DNA from: an uncultured Prevotella sp.
GTDB taxonomy: Bacteria; Bacteroidota; Bacteroidia; Bacteroidales; Bacteroidaceae
Direction of reading: 5' to 3'
Length of the DNA: 13,395 nucleotides
Assembly: GCA_934230685.1 (NCBI GenBank)
Contig: CAKQFF010000034.1
Coordinates: 1-13,395 of the forward strand
The notes below the pieces were generated by a model. That model saw only the letters and a list, made by a program, of their open reading frames with translations, was not told the DNA's origin and searched no databases. Numbering within the stretch: position 1 is the stretch's first letter; each line of letters starts with the position of its first letter. The translations under genes and the position numbers were made by a program. Below, piece after piece: positions 6,729 to 13,395 of the stretch.

Positions 6729-8726
6729 ATGAAAAAAGAAAAAGAGCAAATCCAGTTGCCCGACAACGCCTTCACAGAGTTGAAGCCGGGCGAGGAGTAC
6801 AAGCCGATTATGTCGCCCGACCAGAATTACCCGGAGGTTAATCTTTGGTCGGTTACATGGGGTATCATCATGGCTATGCTGTTCTCGGCTGCCGCAGCCT
6901 ATCTTGGACTTAAGGTGGGTCAGGTGTTTGAGGCTGCCATTCCTATCGCCATCATTGCTGTAGGCGTGTCTACATTCGCCAAGCGCAACAAGGCATTAGG
7001 CGAGAATGTCATCATTCAGAGTATCGGAGCTTGCTCGGGTACTATTGTGGCAGGTGCCATCTTCACCTTGCCTGCCATCTACATCCTTCAGGCCAAGTAT
7101 CCGGAGATGAGCGTTTCGTTCTTCAAGGTGTTCTTCTCGTCTCTGCTTGGCGGTATCTTGGGCATATTGTTCATGATTCCTTTCCGCAAGTACTTCGTGA
7201 AGGACATGCACGGAAAGTATCCTTTCCCTGAGGCAACAGCCACAACCCAGGTCCTTGTAAGCGGCGAGAAGGGTGGTTCTCAGGCAAAGCCATTGCTTAT
7301 GGCAGGACTTATAGGCGGACTCTACGACTTTATCGTGGCTACCGTGGGATGGTGGAACGAGAATTTCACAACACGTGTTGCCGAATGGGGCGTAATGGCT
7401 GCCGACAAGGCAAAGCTTGTGTTCAAGGTTAACACTGGTGCTGCCGTGTTCGGCCTTGGCTACATCATCGGTCTTAAGTATGCCTTCATCATCTGTCTTG
7501 GCTCATTTGCTGTGTGGTGGCTTATTGTGCCTGGCATGTCGATAATCTTCCACGACGAAGTGCTCAACCTTTGGAATCCTGAGATCACACAGACTGTTGG
7601 CGCAATGTCGGCAGAGGAGATATTCAAATATTATGGCAAGAGCATCGGCATCGGTGGCATTGCTATGGCTGGTATCATTGGCATCATCAAGTCATGGGGC
7701 ATCATCAAGGGTGCTGTATCTCTTGCCGCAAACGAGATGAAGGGTGGCTCCAAGGACGCTAATGACACAATCCGCACACAGCGCGACATCTCTTTCAAGA
7801 TTATCGCCATTGGAAGCATCGTCACCCTCATTGCCACATTCCTCTTCTTCTGGTTTGGCGTGATGGAGGGCAATCTGCTCTTTGCCATCGTAGGCATCTT
7901 GCTTGTGGCTGTCATAGCCTTCCTCTTCACAACAGTTGCAGCCAATGCCATTGCTATTGTTGGCTCAAACCCAGTGTCGGGCATGACACTTATGACGCTT
8001 ATCCTTGCCTCTGTAGTGCTTGTTGCCGTAGGCTTGAAAGGCACAGGCGGTATGGTTGCCGCTCTTATCATGGGTGGCGTGGTATGTACAGCATTGTCAA
8101 TGGCGGGCGGTTTCATCACCGACCTCAAGATTGGCTACTGGCTTGGAACAACACCTAAGAAGCAGGAGACATGGAAGTTCCTTGGCACACTTGTGTCGGC
8201 TGCCACTGTTGGCGGTGTGATGATGCTGCTCAACCAGACCTACGGATTTGCAAGCGGACAGCTCGCTGCTCCACAGGCCAATGCCATGGCTGCCGTGATT
8301 GATCCTCTTATGAATGGTGTGGGTGCTCCCTGGGCTCTCTATGGCATTGGTGCCATTATCGCCATTGTACTCACCTACTTCAAGATACCTGCCATCGCCT
8401 TCGCTCTTGGTATGTTCATCCCTCTTGAGCTTAACACTCCGCTCTTGGTGGGTGGCATAGTTAGTTGGTATGTATCCACACGTTCTAAGGACGCCGAGGT
8501 TAACCGTGAGCGCAACGAGAAGGGAACTCTGCTTGCCAGTGGATTCATTGCCGGTGGCGCATTGATGGGAGTTGTATCCGCCCTACTCCGCTTCTGCGAC
8601 ATACATCTCGTGAACGACAGTTGGATGGAGTCGTGGCTCGCTGACCCCTTGTCACAGATTGCCTCACTCGTGGCTTACTGCTGCTTGATAGGCTACTTCG
8701 TTGTGGCTACAAAGGTGAAGAAATAA
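6729..8726 (+). CDS. OPT-family oligopeptide transporter
   Basis: A 665-residue inner-membrane protein of the OPT superfamily, bacterial peptide-transporter branch. After a polar N-terminus of about 38 residues come many hydrophobic segments, starting near 41-62, 68-84, 94-120 and 133-151 and continuing to the C-terminus; by eye there are at least a dozen. Family-typical stretches are AAAAYLGLKVGQVFEAAIP (about 54-72), GENVIIQSIGACSGTIVAG (91-109) and KYPFPEATATTQVLVSGEKGG (163-183). OPT proteins import small peptides or related metal-chelates using ion gradients; the substrate here cannot be read from sequence. The start is a plain ATG after an A-rich leader. The next gene, an aldo/keto reductase, begins 13 bases after its stop, so the two are cotranscribed. 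The gene is complete. Confidence 0.93.
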   Translation: MKKEKEQIQLPDNAFTELKPGEEYKPIMSPDQNYPEVNLWSVTWGIIMAMLFSAAAAYLGLKVGQVFEAAIPIAIIAVGVSTFAKRNKALGENVIIQSIGACSGTIVAGAIFTLPAIYILQAKYPEMSVSFFKVFFSSLLGGILGILFMIPFRKYFVKDMHGKYPFPEATATTQVLVSGEKGGSQAKPLLMAGLIGGLYDFIVATVGWWNENFTTRVAEWGVMAADKAKLVFKVNTGAAVFGLGYIIGLKYAFIICLGSFAVWWLIVPGMSIIFHDEVLNLWNPEITQTVGAMSAEEIFKYYGKSIGIGGIAMAGIIGIIKSWGIIKGAVSLAANEMKGGSKDANDTIRTQRDISFKIIAIGSIVTLIATFLFFWFGVMEGNLLFAIVGILLVAVIAFLFTTVAANAIAIVGSNPVSGMTLMTLILASVVLVAVGLKGTGGMVAALIMGGVVCTALSMAGGFITDLKIGYWLGTTPKKQETWKFLGTLVSAATVGGVMMLLNQTYGFASGQLAAPQANAMAAVIDPLMNGVGAPWALYGIGAIIAIVLTYFKIPAIAFALGMFIPLELNTPLLVGGIVSWYVSTRSKDAEVNRERNEKGTLLASGFIAGGALMGVVSALLRFCDIHLVNDSWMESWLADPLSQIASLVAYCCLIGYFVVATKVKK

Positions 8727-8739
8727 GACACAATGAATT

Positions 8740-9696
8740 ATGGATCTTAAAGGATTATACAAAGCTAATGAGCATCGCTACGACAATAGCGATGCTCTTT
8801 ATGCACGCTGCGGACGAAGCGGTGTGTTGCTGCCAAAGATTAGTCTTGGCTTCTGGCACAACTTCGGAAGTGTTGACCCCTATGAGCGTAGCCGTGCCAT
8901 CACGCATTGCGCCTTCGACAATGGCATAACACATTTCGACCTTGCCAACAACTATGGTCCTGTGAATGGCAGTGCAGAGGAGACTATGGGACGACTTATG
9001 GATGATGACTTCCGTCCTTATCGCGACGAACTGTTCATTGCAACAAAGGCGGGATATGAGATGTGGCAAGGACCTTATGGCAATTGGGGTTCGCGCAAAT
9101 CGCTTATGGCAAGTATTGACCAGAGTCTGAAGCGTATGCATCTCGACTATGTAGACCTGTTCTACACTCATCGCTACGACCCGAACACTCCTCTTGAGGA
9201 AACTCTTCAAGCTATGGTAGACATTGTGCGACAAGGCAAGGCTCTGTATCTTGGCATAAGCCGCTGGCCTCTTGAGGCTCTTAAGTTTGCTGACAAGTAT
9301 CTGCGTGAGCGAGATGTTCCGCCACTTATCTATCAAGGCCGACTCAACATGCTCGACCATGCGCCACAAGAAGAAGGCATACTCGACTATTGTGCAGAGC
9401 ATGGCATAGGGTTCATATCCTTTTCGCCACTTGCACAGGGACTGCTTACCGACCGCTATCTCAATGGCATACCATCTGACAGCCGCATGGCACGCGAGCA
9501 TTTCCTTAAGCACAGCATGCTAACACCCGAACTGCTTGCCCATCTTAAAGAACTCAACGAGCAAGCACAGGAACAAGAAAAGACTCTTGCCGAAATGGCT
9601 CTTGGCTGGATATTACAACAAAAGGGCGTGACAAGTGTACTTGTAGGAGCAAGCTCACCGGAACAATTGCTAAAGAATATGAATACTATTCTTTAA
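8740..9696 (+). CDS. Aldo/keto reductase, YghZ-like
   Basis: A 318-residue NADPH-dependent (beta/alpha)8-barrel oxidoreductase of the cytoplasm. The full catalytic tetrad is visible: Asp67 and Tyr72 in HFDLANNYGP, Lys103 in ATKAGY, His144 in FYTHRYDP. The N-terminal YARCGRSGVLLPKISLGFW and the insert MWQGPYGNWGSRKSL (about 108-122) resemble the YghZ/GAP-reductase and potassium-channel beta-subunit branch, which reduces small aldehydes such as L-glyceraldehyde 3-phosphate; the real substrate here is unknown. The C-terminal GVTSVLVGASSPEQLLKN is the cofactor phosphate-binding end. It follows the transporter by 13 bases and is followed by a strong hairpin, so it is the last gene of a two-gene unit. 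A functional link to peptide import is not evident. Confidence 0.92.
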   Translation: MDLKGLYKANEHRYDNSDALYARCGRSGVLLPKISLGFWHNFGSVDPYERSRAITHCAFDNGITHFDLANNYGPVNGSAEETMGRLMDDDFRPYRDELFIATKAGYEMWQGPYGNWGSRKSLMASIDQSLKRMHLDYVDLFYTHRYDPNTPLEETLQAMVDIVRQGKALYLGISRWPLEALKFADKYLRERDVPPLIYQGRLNMLDHAPQEEGILDYCAEHGIGFISFSPLAQGLLTDRYLNGIPSDSRMAREHFLKHSMLTPELLAHLKELNEQAQEQEKTLAEMALGWILQQKGVTSVLVGASSPEQLLKNMNTIL

Positions 9697-9708
9697 GACA
9701 TACAGAAA

Positions 9709-9747
9709 GAGGCTATGGTTTAATCGCCATAGCCTCATATTTTTTTA
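9709..9747 (+). terminator. Rho-independent terminator after the aldo/keto reductase
   Basis: GAGGCTATGG (9709-9718) and CCATAGCCTC (9727-9736) form a perfect 10-bp stem with an 8-base loop, followed by ATATTTTTTTA. It starts 13 bases after the reductase stop. The convergent gene ends at 9757, so the hairpin may serve both strands, though the minus-strand T-tract is poor. Confidence 0.92.
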
Positions 9748-9756
9748 TTCAAATGT

Positions 9757-11556
9757 CTATTTGCAAACCTTTCGGTTTTTCTTCATTCCATTCTCTCCGT
9801 TTATGCTTACTACATAAACACCATGCTTCAGAGCGTCATACACCTTTGTTAGTGTCTCACTTCCGATGCCTTTGCCTACCACATTTCCCGACATATCAAT
9901 TATCTGCCATGCACCTGTCACACCGTGGCACAAATTATTAATGCCAGATGTCAATGTCTTCAGGCTCTGCTTATCCACATTAAGCACAGCACAGTCGCAA
10001 GGATTCGTTGAATTGTAATTAGCAACGAAGGCAACTACATTCATCTGCTTCTCATTCCATTCCTCGTTAAGCACGGCATCAAAATGGCAGTCATATCCGG
10101 CAGCAATGTCCACTTTCTCGCCCCATGTAGGAGTAAGCGATAGGCGTGGCACATGGCTATGATAAAAGCCCTTGCTTGCTCCAGCCTGCGATGTACTGTA
10201 AAGACTGTCTTCTGTTACGAACACATAAAGGCGCACACTATCGGGAGTGGCTACAGGCAATAATTGCTTGCCAGAAACATCTATGCTTAGCTTTCTTGCT
10301 TCAGCCGACCAATCGGTAGTGATATTCACTGTGGCAAGAGCCGGACGCTGCAATTCCATTTCGTAAAGAGCCTTAAGAGTTGAACCATTTGCATTAAGAA
10401 TAGGTGTCTCATAATTGTAGGCTTCGGGGAACACATCACGCATATCCATGCGGTCGACAAGCATAGCCGGCGCAAACTGATAGTAGGAAGGATAGAACCA
10501 TTCATACTCCACACTCTCGTCAATAGTATACTTGTCGGTATAGAAGCCCGCATGATGGTCAATCTCCACAATATCTTCCATATCATGCGTCACCTTGTCT
10601 ATTGCCTTGTGGGCATTGGGGCAAGCCGTACATTTCTCGGTAGAGAAAGTCTCAAGCAACACCTTGCGTGTCACATAGCTGTCGCGACACATCACATGGC
10701 ATGTCTTAGTCGAGTTGTCACCTTCCACAGCATCAACACCACCGTTAACACTCTTCACCAACAGGCGCAAGTCTTTCTCGCACTCTGCATTCAACTTCAT
10801 ACTTGAGAGACTGAACGAACCTTCACTACGCGGAGCCACGTCAAGACCATCAACCTTCTCCTCGCATATCTCCTCGTCACCATCATAAAGTCCGAAAACA
10901 AGACTTGTGACATTTGTGGCTCCAAGATTCTGGAAGTCACCAAATATATCCATAGGCACACCTGTCTTGACATAAGAAGGAATATTGGCAGTGCCAAGTC
11001 TTACATTATTCTCAGGCAAATTGTCACCACTTATCGTGGCAAGCAACGACGCACTGTTCTTGCCCTCATATTCCTTCCACACTCCATCCTTGCCTAAGAT
11101 ATACTCAGGGTTCTTGACAAGAGCTTTGCCATAGCCGAGATATTTCACACCACTAACGGTATAGCCTACATAAAGACTGGAACCATCAATCAAGTAAGGA
11201 GTGCTGAGCTTGAACGTATTCCACTTTGACTTAGACGCACTTACCGTCTGCTGATAGAAAGGCTCCTCGTCAATGGCATGACTCAGAAATATTGTGATGG
11301 CATCGCTTTCTGTCTTGTCGGCAAAGGCTATAGTCACCTCGGTCAGTTCGCAGCCCTTATATGCCGACATATAGTCGGAGTCGAAGAATAAGGCAGAGCC
11401 AGCCTTGCTGTCTCCCTTCACTGGCTCATAACTCGTCACAGATTTCTTGTTGTTGCCAATTGTGAGTGTCTTGCTACCGGCATACACATTGAAACCTAAA
11501 AGAACCATGAGCACAAGGCACATCATTCTCAATTTTTTGTTTGACAAAATATTCAT
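9757..11556 (-). CDS. Secreted Omp28-related protein with CxxC motif and type IX sorting domain
   Basis: A 599-residue exported protein. Residues 1-26 are a signal peptide (MNILSNKKLR, hydrophobic core, VYA before Gly27). The first half is beta-rich with no motif I can name. From about 293 a thioredoxin-like segment begins: RKVLLETFSTEKCTACPNAHKAI carries Cys309 and Cys312, and FAPAMLVDR (about 361-369) offers the cis-proline position; this arrangement is typical of Omp28-related outer-membrane proteins. The last 65 residues (WQIIDMSGNVVGKGI ... HGVYVVSINGE ... KKNRKVCK) match a type A C-terminal sorting domain, pointing to secretion by the type IX system and attachment to the cell surface. 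Its role, perhaps in redox or surface adhesion, is unknown. It is monocistronic and convergent with the reductase gene. Confidence 0.82.
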   Translation of the reverse strand: MNILSNKKLRMMCLVLMVLLGFNVYAGSKTLTIGNNKKSVTSYEPVKGDSKAGSALFFDSDYMSAYKGCELTEVTIAFADKTESDAITIFLSHAIDEEPFYQQTVSASKSKWNTFKLSTPYLIDGSSLYVGYTVSGVKYLGYGKALVKNPEYILGKDGVWKEYEGKNSASLLATISGDNLPENNVRLGTANIPSYVKTGVPMDIFGDFQNLGATNVTSLVFGLYDGDEEICEEKVDGLDVAPRSEGSFSLSSMKLNAECEKDLRLLVKSVNGGVDAVEGDNSTKTCHVMCRDSYVTRKVLLETFSTEKCTACPNAHKAIDKVTHDMEDIVEIDHHAGFYTDKYTIDESVEYEWFYPSYYQFAPAMLVDRMDMRDVFPEAYNYETPILNANGSTLKALYEMELQRPALATVNITTDWSAEARKLSIDVSGKQLLPVATPDSVRLYVFVTEDSLYSTSQAGASKGFYHSHVPRLSLTPTWGEKVDIAAGYDCHFDAVLNEEWNEKQMNVVAFVANYNSTNPCDCAVLNVDKQSLKTLTSGINNLCHGVTGAWQIIDMSGNVVGKGIGSETLTKVYDALKHGVYVVSINGENGMKKNRKVCK

Positions 11557-11608
11557 AATACTGATTTTATGATTAAAGGTAATTAAAAGAGTTTATACTA
11601 ATACCACA

Positions 11609-11640
11609 CAAAGCTACTCAATTTGTTCCATAAAAACAAG
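11609..11640 (-). promoter_or_regulatory. Probable promoter of the Omp28-related gene
   Basis: Minus strand TAGCTTTG (11616-11609) matches TAnnTTTG. CTTG (11640-11637) lies 20 bases upstream, an imperfect -33 element. The start would be near 11602, leaving about 45 bases before the ATG at 11556. Confidence 0.5.
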
Positions 11641-11679
11641 TGATTTATCAAAAAAGAGCCATTTATCAGATATTTTTTG

Positions 11680-11687
11680 TATATTCG
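11680..11687 (+). promoter_or_regulatory. Weak -7-like element for the AAA-ATPase gene
   Basis: TATATTCG differs from TAnnTTTG by one base and lies 26 bases before the ATG at 11714. No -33 TTTG at the right distance is present, so this is tentative. The rest of the 157-base divergent region 11557-11713 shows only the promoter of the opposite gene. Confidence 0.25.
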
Positions 11688-11713
11688 CATCGTAATAAAA
11701 ACAACCCACGAGT

Positions 11714-13285
11714 ATGACAAGAAAATTATATCCCATAGGTATACAGACTTTCTCGGAAATCCGCATGAATGACAATCTTTATATAGACAAGACTGCCTAT
11801 ATATATCGTATGGCGAATTCTGACGGCAAATTCTTTTTTTTGAGCCGTCCACGCAGATTCGGCAAGTCGCTTCTTGTTTCCACATTGGTGAGCTATTTTG
11901 AAGGTCGCAAGGAACTCTTCAAGGGTTTGGCTATAAACTGTTTGGAGAAGGATTGGACTGAATATCCCGTGCTTCATTTCGACCTCTCGGGTGGCAAGCA
12001 TCAAGAAAAAGACCAGCTGAACAGATACCTCGACTATATACTTAAGGATAACGAACGCAGATTTGGCATTGAGTGTGATGCTGTGGACGCAAATGTGCGT
12101 TTAGCAAATCTTATTTCTTCTGTATACAATAAGACGGGCAAACAGGTGGTTGTGCTTATCGACGAGTACGACGCTCCGTTGCTTGATGTGGTTCATCAAG
12201 ACGAGCGACTTGAAAGCTTGCGACATCTTATGCGCAACTTCTACAGTCCGTTGAAGCAGTGTGAGCCTATGCTACGCTTCGTGTTCCTTACGGGTATAAC
12301 TAAATTCTCGCAACTCAGCATATTCAGCGAACTGAACAACATCACCAATATCAGCATGGACGAAGCCTATGCTGGCATTTGTGGCATCACCAAGGAAGAA
12401 TTGCTAACACAGATGTCTGACGACATTGATGGTCTTGCCACTAAATTGTCTATCACAAGAGAAGATGCCATACAACAACTGACAGACAATTACGACGGTT
12501 ACCATTTCACATATCCATCGCCCGACATATTCAATCCTTTTAGTCTGCTGAACTGTTTCTCAAAAGAGAAAATAGGGGCTTATTGGTTTGGCTCTGGCAC
12601 ACCGACGTTCTTGATAGAGATGATGCGAAAGTTTGGAACTACACCAATGGATATTGGCGAAAGAGAGATGGCAGACGTGTCCGACTTTGATGCTCCTACT
12701 GAGACGATGGAGTCGATAGTTCCTCTGCTTTATCAGAGTGGCTATGTTACAATAAAGGACTATGACGAGGAGACCAACCTCTATGAATTGGGAATTCCAA
12801 ATAAGGAGATACGCATAGGCTTGTTCAAGAGTCTTCTGCCCAACTACCTGTCACGAAGCTCACAGAGAGGAAAGGTTGCCATTGCCCAAATGTCCGTTCT
12901 TATAAAAAAGGGAGATATCGACGGGGCATTGGAGCTGTTCCGAACCTTCCTCGCTACTGTACCATATTGCGAGAACACCAAGTATGAGGGACATTTCCAA
13001 CAACTTATGTATGTAGTGTTCTCCCTGCTTACCGACTACCGCATCATTGTGGAACAACGAACAGCTAATGGACGTACCGACATAACAATGGAGACTCAAG
13101 ACTGCATATACATAATGGAACTGAAATTTGGCAAGACCGCTAATGAAGCACTTGCACAGATAAACTCGAACCATTATGCTGACGCTTTCGCCATGAGCAA
13201 CAAGAAGATTATTAAAGTTGGGATTGGCTTCGATATAAAAGACGAAAGAAACATAACGGAATGGAGAGTGGAGAAATGCCTGTAG
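11714..13285 (+). CDS. AAA-ATPase-like protein with C-terminal PD-(D/E)XK nuclease domain
   Basis: A 523-residue cytoplasmic protein with the two-domain layout of the AAA-ATPase-like plus DUF1703 family, often present in many copies in Bacteroidales. The N-terminus LYPIGIQTFSEIR and YIDKT is typical. The P-loop is degenerate, SRPRRFGKSLL (44-54, Lys51), without the first glycine of GxxxxGK; Walker B is VVVLIDEYD (145-153). FLTGITKFSQLSIFSELNN (191-209) is the family signature. The C-terminal nuclease core shows Glu425 near EGHFQQ, GRTDI (Asp456), then IMELK (Glu469, Lys471) and Gln482 in ALAQI, so all catalytic positions look intact. Real substrate and role are unknown; defence, DNA repair and mobile-element functions have been considered. 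The stop lies inside the opposite-strand frame of the next gene, overlapping by 74 bases. Confidence 0.85.
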   Translation: MTRKLYPIGIQTFSEIRMNDNLYIDKTAYIYRMANSDGKFFFLSRPRRFGKSLLVSTLVSYFEGRKELFKGLAINCLEKDWTEYPVLHFDLSGGKHQEKDQLNRYLDYILKDNERRFGIECDAVDANVRLANLISSVYNKTGKQVVVLIDEYDAPLLDVVHQDERLESLRHLMRNFYSPLKQCEPMLRFVFLTGITKFSQLSIFSELNNITNISMDEAYAGICGITKEELLTQMSDDIDGLATKLSITREDAIQQLTDNYDGYHFTYPSPDIFNPFSLLNCFSKEKIGAYWFGSGTPTFLIEMMRKFGTTPMDIGEREMADVSDFDAPTETMESIVPLLYQSGYVTIKDYDEETNLYELGIPNKEIRIGLFKSLLPNYLSRSSQRGKVAIAQMSVLIKKGDIDGALELFRTFLATVPYCENTKYEGHFQQLMYVVFSLLTDYRIIVEQRTANGRTDITMETQDCIYIMELKFGKTANEALAQINSNHYADAFAMSNKKIIKVGIGFDIKDERNITEWRVEKCL

Positions 13286-13395
13286 CTTTAGAGATGTCTT
13301 CAACAGACATTCCCATGTTCAGCAGATTCCTTGCTACTTCAGCTCGTCCCTTGGCAACGCCTTCTGCCAAACCTTCTTTACGTCCCTCGGCTCTG
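13212..13395 (-). CDS. C-terminus of an Rpn/PD-(D/E)XK-family transposase-like protein (partial, possibly altered 3' end)
   Basis: The minus strand from the window edge reads RAEGRKEGLAEGVAKGRAEV, then ARNLLNMGMSVEDISKATGI, then SPLSIPLCFFRLLYRSQSQL and a TAA stop. The EGxxEG repeats followed by ARNLLxMGxSVEDIxKATG are the typical tail of Rpn-type putative transposases (PD-(D/E)XK nuclease family transposase). Members normally end soon after ATGLS with a short acidic helix such as xEEIxxL. Here the last 20 residues or so are unlike that and lie almost entirely in sequence that codes for the ATPase C-terminus on the other strand. The body of the gene, with any catalytic residues, is to the right of the window. 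Whether the gene is functional or a truncated remnant cannot be judged. Confidence 0.7.
   Translation of the reverse strand, partial: RAEGRKEGLAEGVAKGRAEVARNLLNMGMSVEDISKATGISPLSIPLCFFRLLYRSQSQL

Noticed and set aside
8755..9513. Minus-strand open frame of 252 codons opposite the aldo/keto reductase
   Set aside because: The reductase carries its full catalytic tetrad on the plus strand; the antisense frame has no start context or motif.
12860..13303. Minus-strand 147-codon frame near the right end
   Set aside because: It is in a different frame from the Rpn-like tail and antisense to the conserved nuclease domain of the ATPase protein.

Overview
The window looks like chromosomal DNA of a Bacteroidales bacterium, most likely Prevotella or a close relative. 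The evidence is three promoters of the Bacteroidetes type (TTTG, 19-base spacer, TAnnTTTG, or close to it), A-rich translation starts without Shine-Dalgarno sequences, a secreted Omp28-like protein with a type IX secretion C-terminal domain, and an AAA-ATPase/PD-(D/E)XK protein of a family that is very common in this order. No ribosomal RNA, tRNA, CRISPR array or intact insertion sequence is visible.

Positions 1-3764 (minus strand) hold a tryptophan operon read from high to low coordinates: promoter, a 19-residue leader peptide with three consecutive Trp codons, a Rho-independent attenuator with a competing antiterminator, then trpD, trpC, trpF, trpA and the first 39 codons of trpB, which runs off the left edge. 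No trpE or trpG precedes trpD, so the anthranilate synthase genes must be downstream of trpB or elsewhere. The attenuator is the best mechanistic find: its sequence supports classical ribosome-mediated attenuation in which the leader stop codon lies inside the antiterminator. Neither the leader peptide nor the trpB start is long enough to stand out as an ORF.

Positions 3860-6589 (minus strand) hold a GS-I-like glutamine synthetase (glnA) with its own consensus promoter, and upstream of it a secreted seven-bladed-propeller lactonase of the 6-phosphogluconolactonase family. Positions 6729-9696 (plus strand) hold a two-gene unit, an OPT-family peptide transporter followed 13 bases later by an aldo/keto reductase, ending in a strong hairpin terminator. 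Convergent to it (9757-11556, minus) is a secreted Omp28-related protein with a thioredoxin-like CxxC motif and a C-terminal sorting domain.

The right end (11714-13395) is accessory in character. An AAA-ATPase-like protein with a C-terminal PD-(D/E)XK nuclease domain runs tail to tail into the C-terminus of an Rpn/PD-(D/E)XK-family transposase-like gene, and the two coding frames overlap by 74 bases. The unusual end of the second protein suggests that a rearrangement joined the two.

Overall this is mostly core metabolism and envelope functions. I see no wholly new multi-gene system. The trp attenuator in front of a trpD-first operon, and the overlapping nuclease-family pair, deserve a second look.
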